The notes under the pieces: generated by a model
Databases searched by the model: none
What the model saw: the letters and a program-made list of their open reading frames with translations, nothing else
What the model was told of the DNA's origin: nothing
Part shown: positions 9,243 to 21,500 of the stretch, one piece after another
Layout of the letters: every line of letters begins with the position of its first letter
Position numbering within the stretch: position 1 is the stretch's first letter
Program-made: the position numbers and the translations under genes
NCBI GenBank assembly: GCA_003427395.1
Contig: BFEA01000404.1
Span: forward strand, 742,137 to 788,027
Direction of reading: 5' to 3'
Source of the DNA: Chara braunii
Lineage: Eukaryota; Streptophyta; Charophyceae; Charales; Characeae
DNA: 45,891 nucleotides

Positions 9243-9268
9243 CAAAATACCCTTGTAAGGGTATTTTG
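9243..9268. other. 12-bp perfect hairpin
   Basis: CAAAATACCCTT, two bases, AAGGGTATTTTG. Flanking GTGTCG (left) and CGACAC (right) can extend the stem across a bulge. It falls at the start of the long open frame 9243-10472. Confidence 0.8.
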
Positions 9269-10472
9269 TCCGACACCGTCCATCTGCAAAATCGGAGACC
9301 TAACACCCCCCCTCCCTAATCCCGTTACTCAACCGCGCAATGCCACATCAGCCTCCCCATCAACATCCTCATCTTTCCATTCTCTGTACACCAACAACAC
9401 CCCACTTTTCGACCCTTTCCTGCTTTCATTCTTCCCTTTCAACCTCAGAGTCCAATCCCTGAACCCTAGCCCAGACGCACAATTAACAATCATCTTCTCT
9501 CCACTCACCACTCCTCTCCGCTCCTCCATAACCTTACCACCCATAGCCGTAGACGAAAACATACAAAGCATCTTCGTTGTAGACCCCCCATCCGCCTTGC
9601 TGCTCCCTCTTCACATTTTTTGCCTCCCTTTCATCATTCCCAACACCATCACCTCTCTGCAATCTACTTTCGTAGAACGTAGGTTTGACTCTAATCTTGT
9701 CACTTCTTACCTTCTTGAATTTGTGGAGGAAACCGCTTTTTGCACCTTCCAAAATGACGCACAGTCTTTTTTTCTCAAAAGGGATCAGGCGATGGAGCTA
9801 CTCTCCCACTCCTATTCCAACCTTCTCCTCTCTCTAATGTTTGTCGGAACTCACACCCTCGATTCCCTCACCACCCTGGAGCAAGTAAGAGCAACCACGG
9901 ACCTGGCATGGTACAAGGTGCGGCACAACCACGATCTGCACATCCTCTTCTATGACTTTTCTCTTTGCCTAGCATCAACAATAGTCGAGTCTTTGAGGTT
10001 CTTGGTAAACGACGGATTGCTCAGCCTAGCAGAGAACCTTTCTTCTCTCAGGAGATTATCTGGCTTCATCGCCCCTCCGACCTTCTTCTTCAAAGGCTTC
10101 TTCAACCAGCTAGCCAAGAGAGATATCTTCCATCTCTTCCTTCACCAACTTGTCCAATCAGGATCAGGGTCCTGGTTTAGAGCACTCACAGATCAAGTCT
10201 GCGGATCTTCAATAGAGTACCAACATGCGTCTCATTTCCCAAGGGAGGCAATCTATCTGTTGCAAGGCGCTCTCACGCCTCATTGTGAAGCTCCAAGATG
10301 CAACCCACGTTTTCAGCTTCATCGACCAGGAAGATTACGATGTCGCCGAAGAGGAAGGTTGAAGACGCCCCCAGTAGAAGAAGAAGGGCTCACCACAGAT
10401 CCTCTGACTATGCCTCTAAATATGATTCCTCTTCTCCAAATAGGTCGATGCCGGTTCACCGGCTCCTTTTAG
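9243..10472 (+). CDS. hypothetical protein, longest non-repetitive open frame
   Basis: The frame is open for 409 codons from the stop at 9240 to the stop at 10473. The first in-frame ATG is at 9792, giving 227 residues; without a spliced 5' exon the upstream 183 codons have no ATG. Composition is rich in Leu, Phe, Ser and Pro at first, more balanced over about residues 115-330, and Arg-rich at the end. No signal peptide, catalytic motif or domain is recognised. The strand is pyrimidine-rich, which lowers stop frequency, so length alone overstates significance. Near 10260-10370 another frame reads RLIVKLQDATHVFSFIDQED, and a third frame (10298-10711) continues to 10711. A frameshift or an intron in this area is therefore likely. 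It may be a degenerate gene or an internal ORF of an unknown element. Confidence 0.4.
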   Translation, partial: QNTLVRVFCPTPSICKIGDLTPPLPNPVTQPRNATSASPSTSSSFHSLYTNNTPLFDPFLLSFFPFNLRVQSLNPSPDAQLTIIFSPLTTPLRSSITLPPIAVDENIQSIFVVDPPSALLLPLHIFCLPFIIPNTITSLQSTFVERRFDSNLVTSYLLEFVEETAFCTFQNDAQSFFLKRDQAMELLSHSYSNLLLSLMFVGTHTLDSLTTLEQVRATTDLAWYKVRHNHDLHILFYDFSLCLASTIVESLRFLVNDGLLSLAENLSSLRRLSGFIAPPTFFFKGFFNQLAKRDIFHLFLHQLVQSGSGSWFRALTDQVCGSSIEYQHASHFPREAIYLLQGALTPHCEAPRCNPRFQLHRPGRLRCRRRGRLKTPPVEEEGLTTDPLTMPLNMIPLLQIGRCRFTGSF

Positions 10473-10711
10473 TTCCCCAACCCCCTCACCCAACACCTCA
10501 TACTCCATCTCCCACTCCCTTCAACCCTCCCATTCCGAAAGTAAGCAGATCAAGGAGAAGTCTGCGTATTTTCAGAGACTTAGACTACATTTTTCTCCTC
10601 TTCATCATCGTTTTGTTTCTCCTCGTTCTTTTCATCTACTTCCTCCTTCTCTTTCGCTCTCCTTTTCTCTCAACTTTCCTTCCCCCAAGTACAATTAATA
10701 GATTTCAATAA
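10298..10711 (+). CDS. overlapping hypothetical ORF, basic N-terminus and hydrophobic C-terminus
   Basis: 137 codons from ATG 10298; an internal ATG at 10340 starts MSPKRKVEDAPSRRRRAHHR, which resembles a basic nuclear-localisation stretch. A proline-rich middle is followed by a Phe/Leu-rich segment from TTC/CTT repeats that could only nominally be a membrane segment. It may be the real continuation of the previous ORF after a frameshift. Confidence 0.25.
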   Translation: MQPTFSASSTRKITMSPKRKVEDAPSRRRRAHHRSSDYASKYDSSSPNRSMPVHRLLLVPQPPHPTPHTPSPTPFNPPIPKVSRSRRSLRIFRDLDYIFLLFIIVLFLLVLFIYFLLLFRSPFLSTFLPPSTINRFQ

Positions 10712-11370
10712 TAATGATGACGATTGGGGATCGGGGACATTCCTGTCATTAGCAAATGTTAATACATTTGCTTACATGGGATGAATAAGTGAGAAGGGAG
10801 ATATAAATAGGTTAAGATCTTTGCACTAATTAGCATATGACTTCAAGCCAGAGGGCAATGGAAAAAAAACAACTTGTCAGGTGCGATGAAGGTAAAAAAA
10901 CACCTCATTAAAGACGAGAGTGATAACCGACTACTAAGAAATTGGTTCAAGAAGAGATGTTTTTTTGTGAGTCTTATTTCTTAAGCATCCATTAATTTTG
11001 CATTTCATCCTCACCTACAGAATGTCATGAACATACATAGAAAACAGAAATGAAGACTATGTGCATATTCTTGCCTTCTTCTGCCGAAAGTAAGAATGAC
11101 GATTTCGCTCATTCTTCGGGGAAATAAGTTGTTTTCTCATCTCCCTCCTTATCACGTCGATTGCCGCTTTGTTCGTTGATTGGTTTGCAATACAATGGAT
11201 GAATTCGTTTTGTCTTGTAATATTCGCTGTCCCTCCTCTCTCTCCATTGCCTTGCACCATGCGCAAATAATTTAAATTATCCAAGTGAAAAAATCAGCCC
11301 CTTAACACACACCCATGTCACCAATATTTTACTTAATATTTACGCAAAACACTCCTCGAGCCGCTGATTG
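10712..11370. other. AT-rich intergenic stretch
   Basis: No supported gene. A TATAAATA sequence lies at 10802-10809 but no ORF follows it convincingly. Confidence 0.4.
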
Positions 11371-12778
11371 TCGACCAGTGAATAACTCAATCGATCAACA
11401 ATAAATCGTCGACTGAGTATTTGATTACTCTGTTCATCAAATCTTATTCAAGCGGCTGTCAATTGAACGCTAAAGGGTTCTGAAAAATAAAGTTAATCCT
11501 AGACGCCTCACCGACTTACCAACTACTCAATAGGTAGATCATTTTTCTTGGAAGGTAACCTGATACTTGATGGAGTGGACAATAATCACAAAAAAACACG
11601 ACACTGGCCTGTACACAAAAGAACTTCAAGTTCGATGGCTTGCTGACTATCGCTCCATCAATCAATAGATTTATGCATAATTGAGATCCTTACAATGTTT
11701 TCATGACGTCAGCCTTGTATGGAAGAAAATGGCCCAACCAATCAATCTACTCAATAAATAGATCGACTGACTACTCGATTGCTCGGATCATCAACTTACA
11801 CTCAAGTGGTCAGCCATTGAATGATAAAGAATTCTTAAAAACATCACTGATTGCCGATTGATCAACTACTCAATTGATCGACCATTTTTCAGTCGATAGG
11901 TGGACTCTTGAATACTTGATGAATCGGAATATTGTCCTACATACACAACACCGGCCGACACAAAAGAGGTTCTTAAGTTCGATGATTCACAAAAAGAAGA
12001 ATATTATATATATAACATCTCAAAATACTCGACAAAACCGATCATCATCATTCATTCTCGCCACTATCCTTGTGCTTATGAGATTTCAATCAAACAAACT
12101 CTGACGGTCCGCTAATCTCCGACCAATCAACTACTCAATGCATCGACACTTTGTCAGACCAATAAGTACTTGATAGATCAGATAAGAATCATACATCCAC
12201 ATGACAGTCCTGTATGCATGAAAAGTTATTATTAAAAAAAAAAAAAAAAAAAGGGAACGAATTTCTTGAGGACGGTCAACTGATCGATCAACAATTTTGT
12301 TGGACGAATAATTGCTTGATAAGCTCCGATCATCATCATGCATCCACGTGGTTGTGGCCAGCTATTGAATAATAATTGATTCTTAAAAGGATCATTGATT
12401 GCCGATTTGTCAACTACTCAATCGATCGACCATTTTTCGATCGATATGTAGACTCCTGAATACTTGATGAATTTGAATATCGTTGTACATAGCCGTGCAC
12501 AAAAAAAGGTTCTTAAGTTCGATAACCTGCTGAAAGCAGACCATTATATCTCGACAAACCCGATCATCATCATTCATTTGCCACTAACCTTGTGCGTATG
12601 AGGTTTCGATCAAACAAACGCTGACGGTCAACTGATCTCCGACCAATTCGCTACTTAATACATCGACATTTTGTCAGGCCAATGAATACTTGATAGATCG
12701 GATAAGCATCATACATCCACGTGGCCGTCCTATATGCATGATAAGTTATGACTTAAAAAAAAAAAAAAAAAAAAAAAG

Positions 12779-12823
12779 ACTTATAATTGCAATATGGGCC
12801 AAGATACAGTGCAGTTCGGGCAA
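12779..12823 (+). mobile_element. fragment of the TTATAATTGCA TIR element
   Basis: Matches the terminal inverted repeat and inner flank of the element at 42681-42820 (CTTATAATTGCA.TATGGGCCAAGATACAG, then GCAGTTCGGGCAA), with about 9 bases missing relative to it. It ends next to the adapter sequence. Confidence 0.7.
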
Positions 12824-12830
12824 CGTACAC

Positions 12831-12855
12831 CTGTCTCTTATACACATCTAGATGT
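12831..12855 (+). other. Nextera mate-pair junction adapter remnant
   Basis: 12831-12849 is exactly CTGTCTCTTATACACATCT, the 19-base Tn5 mosaic end. It is followed by AGATGT, the start of the reverse mosaic end, as in the circularised junction adapter. It is library sequence, not genome. Confidence 0.97.
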
Positions 12856-12957
12856 CCGAAGTCTAGAAGATGTCGCCCGTGCAGACTACCGACAATACAA
12901 GGTAGGTGCCCTCATTTCTTCATCATCATCACCCTTTCTCCCATCATTCACCATCAT
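12856..12957 (+). repeat. near-identical copy of 3706-3807 (chimeric)
   Basis: 102 bases match 3706-3807 with one substitution (12892 A versus 3742 T). That substitution is at a third codon position of the mini-exon frame. The piece is joined directly to the adapter, so its place here is not real. The single difference could be another allele or another genomic copy. Confidence 0.9.
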
Positions 12958-13231
12958 NAAAAAAAAAAAAAAAAAAAAAAAAAAGTGACGAAGACAATGA
13001 CTTCTTGATTAATTCCTGCTCCAATACAGAAAACCCGTCGTGCGCTTTCTGTCTATGAAGCTTTGATCAGACAAGCCTCGGTGGCCAGTTGAGTCCCGAC
13101 CAATCAACCACTCAATCGACAGACCACTTCGTCGGATCAACGAGCACTTAATATATCGGATCACGACCATACATTAACGTCGTCATCCTGTATGCAAGAA
13201 AGATCACGATTAAAAAAAAAAAAAAAAAAAA

Positions 13232-14046
13232 GGAAAGGGTGAGAGGCAGAAAGAATTCTTCACGGATTTTTGCTCCACGAAATATATTGCAAGAATAATA
13301 CTACTCGCCCACTCATTGCTATAACTCGGTCGACGCAATACTCGGTGAATCATACAAAAAAAAATGATGGGGGGGGGGTCTCAGATAGAGGGACAAACCC
13401 AACCGACTATTTATCACCTATGATCAATGGATCAATGGATCCAGATTCCCCGCACCATCAACCCGCCAATCATGTGGCAAGTATGCAAACCATCCCTGCC
13501 AGCCAATCAATTGGATATATCCTTCAGTTATAATCACCACTTTTGGCTACTTGATGTTTCATATCATCATATAGGCCGTCTGTTCAGGGCAGAGCGATCC
13601 TCAATGATTGTATCACCTCGGTTTCTGCGCTCCTTCTATATATATTCTCATAAACATCAACATCACGAAAAAAAAGAACGAGGAAGAAAAAAAAAAGAGA
13701 CAGAGAAAGTGATATTACATTGGGAAGGGGATTAACTTCGTTAAAATTGGTTCGCAAACAGTCATGGTTTAAAGAGAAAGTTGTATATAATACGATAACA
13801 AAGGAGTCATTTTAGAAACTTTTTTCCAAAGACTTTTGTTTCTCAATGTGTAAACAAACTCATCCCTTATACATAAACGCTATGAAGGCAAAAAAATTAA
13901 AATCCCTCTACGATTGCGCAATGTTGTACCACGGGGACATCTTCACTTGATGTCTGTAGGAGGTAAATGTAACGGATGACATACACGTGAACAGTGACTG
14001 ATGGACTAAAACCACAATATGTCTATCAATAGTGAGAAAGTTTGAT
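13232..14046. other. no supported gene
   Basis: Mixed AT-rich DNA with a G run at about 13370 and an A-rich stretch near 13668-13700. Short frames here have no recognisable features. Confidence 0.4.
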
Positions 14047-16242
14047 ATGGATCGACCACTTACAATAATAAAGGTTCATAAAACCCTTAAAAAATATCGT
14101 GAAAGGTAGCACCTACTGACGATGTTTTACCAACTGAAGTATGTTCTACTATGTGAGATTCCTTCAGTGAACATTTATTTAATAAATATTTATAACAACT
14201 TGATAATGAGTGACGGTTGGTCATCGAGTTTATGCAAAGGTATTATATCCATGCTTTTTAAGAAAGAGAAAATGTATTAAGATTTGTAGTTGGCGCCTTA
14301 TCTCAATTTTTAACAACCCATTCAAATAATTAGCTAAGGTTATAACTAGATGCCTGACAAGGTGCTTACCACAATTAGCTAAGATAGACCAAGAAACTTC
14401 TAGTCGTGGACGCTTTGATAAAATGATAATCGTTATTAAGACCCTATAAGTCGTACAAACAGAAAACCTCAATGTTGCAGTTTTATTATTAAATATGGAT
14501 AAAGCATATGACTAACTTAACTTACTATATATACTGACTAAAATTGAATTTTATGAATTTGAAACATTGTTTTCAATTTGGTAGTTGTATTGTGCCATAG
14601 TTTCAAACCTCAATCATGACTAAGGGTTGCGTCTCAACATAATTTGTTTTCATCCACGAGCTTAGATAGAGATACATTAATGGTCCATTGATGTTTGTTG
14701 TACAAATGAGAAAATCTTCAATACAATAATAAATAAAACATAGTTATGTGTGGTATTCTATGTACTATATAAATTTAAGATTTTAACTTATGTTCTTTTG
14801 CTATCATAGCAAACTCTCAAGAACCTTAGAAACCCTCAAGATCAAAATATTATCTTAGTTCGATTTTTCTAAAGTTTCATTTTTTATATTATTAGTCAGA
14901 CATTGTTCCTAAACCTAGAATTCGAGGTCCTTGTCTAACACATCTCAGATTCTGGTCTAACACAAAAGTGTTTTCCCTATGTATCGGATTCACACCCCTT
15001 GCTCATCGCCACCCACTGCCTAAAAGCCAGGGGCGCTGCAAAGGCTGAACGACTTATCTTTCAACCATTTAGTATCATCAAGGAGGGTTCCTTCACGATT
15101 TTCAACTTTCAACATTTGAGTGTTGTGCGCAACCTTGAAACCCATGAAAGGTTGCGCAGTTGTGGGTAACGCCCAGAGTGTCGTCATCACAATCGATCGA
15201 ATGAGAACACATGACTGAGTGTTATGACCTTCGTTGCGCGTGCATTACTTTTATGCAACTTGGAGCGAGCCTTACTAAAAAAAATTAGCGTCTTTTGAGT
15301 TATGAGTGAGAACGTTTGAAAAAGGGATTAGACATATATGCATGTTTAAGCTAGTAATATTATTTTGTTATGCGGCGCGTGATTAAGTTATGATATCCTA
15401 GTCGATCAGAGCAGAAACCCTCGTGGGAGATTAGCGTCCGACCTGACGGTTCACGTGCGGGTCTGATCTAAGCGTGGACCGCGCGTACCCCCTATGCTAC
15501 AATGTACGACAAATGTCCTCGATTGGGTCACCTTCACGAGTGCACGTAAAATCTTTAGCGCACGACTCAGTAGCTCGGGGAGATACACCCACCCAATGGA
15601 TGATGATAACTTTTGCGGTTGAAGGTAACTTGTACCTCGTGAAACCCTATCATCTCATAGGGACTCGATAGAGGTATAGCTGGCGCACTTCGTCGGAGCC
15701 GCTCCGTTGCTTCCCCTTACGTGATGCGACTCGCGAATCTGCCAATCCTAAGTGACAAGGTCAGGAAGATCCCCTCCGTGGGGACTGTGCGCTCGACATT
15801 GCCTGTGACCACTAATAAGGGACGGTCATTAAGTTACTCGAAGGAACAAGAGAATCAGGAAATGGTTCGCCTTCTCCACTCCCTGCTATGCCTTTAGAGA
15901 TGACTGTGTTGACTTCTGGGACTTCCTTTGAATCCGCAGACGTTGTCAATCCGGTCCAGTACCTCTTGTTGGCAGGGCTGATTGGAGTTATTCGGGCAGG
16001 TAAAGATGAGTTTGAATGAGTGGAACACGAATCGAAACCCGAACTCAGTTCCAGACAGAAGAGATTCATGTCTTGTAAACGTTAAAAATATTAGATATCC
16101 GAGTCCCTGTTTCGGTCAATCATCTCCTGCCTATCTCGGAGACTGCAAACAATAAGCTCATTCAGCAATGTCAAAAGAACTAGAAGCGATTCACATACCA
16201 GCGTATTCAAATAATGCTAAAAAAAAAAGAGGAGATCGAGGA
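14047..16242 (+). repeat. tandem unit 1 (internally deleted)
   Basis: Starts at ATGGATCGACCA and ends just before the same sequence. Compared with unit 4 it lacks the interior between about 22455 and 23907; the junction lies near 14878, where GTTTCAT passes into TTTTTATATTATTAGTCAGAC. It keeps the core (about 15370-15830) with the CCCTAT/ATAGGG stem-loop at 15645-15662. The strand given is the arbitrary direction of the window. No frame is conserved between units, so it looks non-coding. Confidence 0.85.
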
Positions 16243-18507
16243 ATGGATCGACCAATTACGTTCATAAAACCCTTAAAAACTATCGTGAAAGGTAGCCCCG
16301 ACTGACGATGTTTTACCAAATGAAGTATGTTCTACTATGTGAGATTCCTTCAGTGAACATTTATTTAATAAATATTTATAACAACTTGCTCATGATTGAC
16401 GGTTTGTCATTGAGTTTATGACTCAGCGACCTCAGAAAATGTTTCATTCCCTTGAATTTGTTATTTTGTTTTGTAAAATATACTGGATTGTTTGATTGTT
16501 ATACCTTGTAGTTTTTATATTTTTCATAGTTAAGATATTAAAGAGAATAGTTTAAAAGTGATAATTTTTGCAACCAATTTTCGAGCTCTATACCTGAGTT
16601 TGAACTTTAGTCCATATGATAATTTTTTTTTTTAATCAATTTCTGGTATCTACGCTGTTTGTGATACTTGAATGATCATGCGAAAACTATGTGAATTGGA
16701 ACGGGCGGGTATATCTTTGTTGGGCGGAGATCTACAAGGGGCGTGAGAGACATGAGTCTGGGAACAAATAGGTAGACCACGTTTGCGAGACTTGCGTGCG
16801 AATTTTCGTTGGGTCTCATATGTGTGCAGGTATGTATAGGAACGAGGGATTGCTCCTGGATTAAGAGTGATACGAATGGGTGGATGCAGGGTGTGGGTGA
16901 CAAAACCCAACTATGGCTGTGAGAGTGACTCTCCCAGATTTCCTTTGGGACTTTCTCCTTTCTCTTTTCATTTTCACTTTCTCTCGCCTATCACATATAG
17001 CAAAAGAAAGGGATACTCGAACGCAAGGTGGAATACTCGACCTTGGACAGGATTGAGACGCAGTTCGGGTACAACGGTTTGCGCGCTAACCCATGCCTAC
17101 TTTCTTTCATCATTCCGCGAAAGAGAAATGATCGAACCTCATATTGAAAGGTTTTGCTTTTTATATTATTACTCAGACATTGTTCCTAAACCTGGAATTA
17201 AAGGTCCTTGTCTAACACATCCCTGATTCTGGTCCAACACAAAAGGGTTTCCCCTATGTGTCGGACTCACACCCCTTGCTCATCGCCACCCACTGCCTAA
17301 AAGTCAGGGGCGCCACAAAGGCTGAACGACTTATCTTTCAACCATTTCGTATCGTGATGGAGGGTTCCTTCACGATTTTTAACTTTCAACACTTGAGTGT
17401 TATGCGCGACCCTGAAACCCATGAGAGGTTGCGCAGTTGTGGGTAACGCATAGAGTGTCGTCATGACAATCGATTGAATGAGAACACATGACTGAGTGTT
17501 ATGACCTTTGTTGTGCATGCATTCCTTTTATGCAACTTTGAGCGAACCTTGCTAAAAAACTTTAGCGTCTTTTGAGTTATGAGTCAAAACGTTTGAAAAA
17601 GGGACTAGGCATATATGCGTGTTTAAGCTAGTAATATTATTTTGTTTTGCGACACGTGATTAAATTATGATGTCCTAATCGACCGGCGCAGAAACCCGCG
17701 TGGGCGATCAATGCCCGACGTGACGGTTCACGTGCGGGTCCAATCTAGGGGTGGACCGCACGTACCCCTTATGCTACAATGTACAAGAAATGCCCTCGAT
17801 TGGGTCACCTCCATGATTGCACGTAAAAGCTTCAGCGCACGACTCAGCGGGGATACACCGACCCAAGGGATGATGACAACTTCCACGGGTGAAGGTAATT
17901 TGCACCTTGTAAGACCCTATCCTCTCATAGGGAGTCGATGGAGGTATAGCTGGTGCACTCGGTCGGAGCGACTTTGTTGCTTCCCCTTACGTGATGCGAC
18001 TCACGAATCTGCCAATCCTGAGTGACGAGGCTGGGAAGATCCCCTCTGTGGGGACTGTGCGCTCGATAGTATCTGTGACCACTAATCAGGGACGGTCATT
18101 AAGTTACTCGAAGGAACCAAAGAATCAGGTAATGGTTCGCCTTCTCCACTCCCCGCTGTGCCTTTAAAGATGACTATATTGACTTCCGGGACTTCCTTTG
18201 AATCTGCATACGTTGTCAATCCGTCCTAGTACCTCCTGTTGGCAGGGCTGATTGGAGTTATTCGGGATGGTAAAGATAAGCTTGAATGAGTGAAACACGA
18301 ATTGGAACCTCAGTTCCAGACAGGAGAGATTCATGTCTTATAAACGTTAAAAATATTAGATATCCGAGGCTTTGCTCGGGTCAATCATCTTCTGCCTATC
18401 TCGGAGACTGCAAACAATAAGCTTATTCAGCAGTGTCAAAAGAACTATAAGTGATTAACATACCATCGTGTCCAAATAATGCTAAGGAAAAAAAAGGAGA
18501 TGGTGGA
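16243..18507 (+). repeat. tandem unit 2 (internally deleted)
   Basis: Lacks about 1.1 kb after GAGTTTATG at 16415-16425, jumping straight to ACTCAGCGACC; the bases ATG are present at both edges in unit 3, consistent with microhomology deletion. It keeps the middle part absent from unit 1 and the stem-loop at 17915-17932. Short frames at 16650-16910 (minus) and 17711-18025 (plus) are not kept in frame in the other units. Confidence 0.85.
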
Positions 18508-21500
18508 ATGGATCGACCAATTACGATAATAAAAGTTCATAAAACCCTTAAAAACTATTGCGAGAGGTAGTCCCGACTGACGACGTTTTACCAAATGAGG
18601 TATGTTCTGGTATGAGAGATTCCTTGAGTGAATATTTATTTAATAAATATTTATAAGCACTTGCTAATGACTGACGGTTTGTCATCGAGTTTATGCAAAG
18701 GTATTATATCAATTTTCTTAAGAAAGAGAGAATGTATTAAGATTTGTAGTTAGCGCTTTATCTAAAATTTTAACCACCCCTTCAAATAATTAGCTAAGGT
18801 TATAGCTAGATGTCTGACAAGGTACTTACCACAATTAGCTAAGATAAATCAAGCAAACTCCATTCGTGGACGCTTTATTTTTTATCAAATGGTAACTGTT
18901 ATTAAGACCCTATAAGTCGCACAAATAGAGAACCTAAATGTTGCAGTTTTATTATTAAATATGGATCAAACATATGACCGACTTAACTTACTATATATAC
19001 TAACTAAGCTTGAATTTCATGAATTTGAAACATTGTTTTCAATTTGGTAGTTGTGTTATGCCATAGTTTCAAACCTCAATCATGATTAACGGTTGCGTCT
19101 CCACATACTTTGCTCTCACCCACGTGCTTAGATAAAGATATATTAACGGTCTATTGATGTTTGTTGTACAAATGAAAAAATATTCAATACAATAATAAAT
19201 AAAACATAGTTATGTGTGGTGTTCCAACATTTTTTGTACTATATAAATTTAAGATGTTGACTTATGTTATTTTGTTATTATAGCAAACTCTCAAAAACCT
19301 TAAAAACCCTTAAAATCAAAATATTATCTTACTTCAATTTGTATGAAGTTTCGATTAACTCACATAAAAAATATTTATTCCTCCCTGCCAAGTTTCAATT
19401 GGTTACAGATTGGCGGATGAAAATAATATTTTACAATCATTGTTTTGCAAACCAAATGAGATGCTACTACAAAATCGATCTATGAATTGATAATGTGGGG
19501 GAAAACCCTTAGCATATCCCCATTTAGTTGTGCACTAAACTTAAATAAAACATTTGCTTTATAATGGTTCTTGGACACAGTTCATGCACCAGACAAAGAT
19601 ATATATAGTGCGATCCTCATACATATAAAAAAAGTTTTGTGAAAACTAGAGAAGTAAATTTATTTCATCCTGCTTTTGTTTTTTCTCATTTTTTTTATTT
19701 TTTTTTATCGTTGACTTCGTCCCCACTCATAATTATTTATCTTTAAATTGTTTGAATTCATAATTTGTGTTTTTTTCTTCAATGTATTTAAATTAAATGA
19801 CTCAGCGACCTCTGAAAATGTTTCATTCCCTTAAGTTTGTTATTTTGTTTTGTAAAATATATTGGATTGTTGATTGTTATGCCTTGTAGTTCTTTTATTT
19901 TTCATAGTTAAGATATTAAAGAGAATAATTTGGAAGTGATAATTTTTGCAAGCAGTTTTCTAGCTCTATACCTGAGTTGGAGCTTCAGCCCATATGATGA
20001 TTTTTTTTTTTAAATCAATTTATGGTATCTACGTTGTTTGTGATACTTGAATGACCATGCGAAAACAGTGTGCATTGAAACGGGCGGGTATGTCTTTGTT
20101 GGACGGAGATCTACAAGGGGCCTGAGAGACATGAATCTGGAAACAAAGGGGTTGAGCGCGTTTGCGACGCTTGCGCGCGAATTTTCGTTGGATCTTATAT
20201 GTGTGTGCAGGTATGTATAGGAACGAGGGATTGCTCCTGGATTAAGAGTGATACGAATGGGTGGATGCAGGGTATGGTTGACAAGATCCAACTATGGCTG
20301 TGAGAATGACTCTCCCTGATTTCCTTTGAGACTTTTTCCTTTATCTTTTCATTTTCACTTTCTCTCACCGATTACATATAGCAAAAGGCATGGATACTCG
20401 AACGCAAGGTTGAATACTCGACCTTCGACCGGATTCGGACGCAGTTCGGGTACAACGATTTGCTCACTAACCCTCGCCTACTTTCTTTTATCATTCCGCG
20501 AGAGAGAAACGATCGAACCTCGTCTTGAAAAGTTTTGCGCGCAACCCTGAAACCCATGAGAGGTTGCGCAGTTGTGGGTAACGCACGGAGTGTCGTCATG
20601 ACAATCGATTGAATGAGAACATATGACCGAGTGTTATGACCTTCGTTGCACGTGCATTCCTTTTATGCAGCTTTGAGTGAGCCTTGCTAAAAAACTTTAG
20701 CGTCTTTTGAGTTATGAGTCGGAACGTTTGAAAAAGGGACGAGGCATATATGCATGTTTAAGCTAGTAATATTATTTTGTTTTGCGATACGTGATTAAGT
20801 TATGATGTCCTAGTCGACTGACGCAGAAACACGTATGAGAGATCAGTGTTCAACGTGAAAGTTCACGTGCGGGTCTGATCTAGGCGTGGACCGCACGTAC
20901 CCCCCATGCTACAATGTACGACAAATGCCCTCGATTGGGCCACTTGCACGATTGCACGTTAAAGCTTTAGCGCACCACTCAGTAGCTCGGCGGGGATACG
21001 CCAACCCAAGGGATGATGACAAGTTCTGCCGGTGAAGGTAACCTGTACCTCGTGAGACCCTATCCTCTCATATGGAGTCGATGGAGGTATAGCTGGCGCA
21101 CTCGGTCGGAGCGGCTCCGTTCCTTCCCCTTACGTGATGCGACTTGCGAATTTGCCAATCCAGAGTGACGAGGCTGGGAAGATCCCCTCCGTGGGGACCG
21201 TGCGCTCGACAGTGCCTATGACCACTAATCAGGGACGGTCGTTAAGTTACTCGAAGGAACCAGAGAATCCGGAAATGGTTCGCTTTCTCCACTCCCCGCT
21301 ATGCCTTTAGAGATGACTATATTGACTTCTGGGACTTCCTTTGACTCTACAGACGTTGTCGATCCGGCCTAGTACCTTGTGTTAGCAGGGCTGATAGGAG
21401 TTATTCGGGCTGGTAAAGGTGAGCTTGAATGAGCGAAACACGAATTAGAACCCGAACCTCAGTTCCAGACAAGAGAGATTCTTGTCTCGTAAACATTAAA

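Larger units (their letters stand above)
12777..12985. other. assembly artefact: chimeric insert between two poly-A tracts
   Basis: Poly-A on both sides encloses, in order, an inverted-repeat element fragment (12779-12823), a Tn5/Nextera junction adapter (12831-12855) and a copy of 3706-3807 (12856-12957), then one N and poly-A. This order is what a mate-pair read crossing its ligation junction looks like. The real satellite unit that should be here is partly missing. Confidence 0.9.
11370..13231. repeat. satellite-like tandem array, about 0.55 kb unit
   Basis: CAACTACTCAAT(C/T)GATCGACCATTTTTC occurs at 11863 and 12411, 548 bases apart. Between them the copies share GAATACTTGATGAAT, TTCTTAAGTTCGAT, GATCATCATCATTCAT, CTTGTG.(G/T)TATGAG.TTTC and CTCCGACCAAT. 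More diverged units extend back to about 11370 and forward to 13231. Each complete unit carries a poly-A tract at the same place (about 12234, 12755, 13213). The array is broken at 12777-12985 by a chimeric insert. The motif CGATCGATC and TCGAC are frequent. No coding frame is conserved. Confidence 0.8.

Noticed and set aside
16650-16910. Minus-strand ORF that seems conserved in units 2, 3 and 4
   Set aside because: Unit 3 has a 2-base indel that changes the frame for half of the peptide; similarity is at DNA level, so it is not a conserved protein.
17711-18025. Plus-strand ORF over the tandem-unit core
   Set aside because: All units share a stop at the same later position, and unit 1 carries frame-changing indels; the core looks structural or non-coding.
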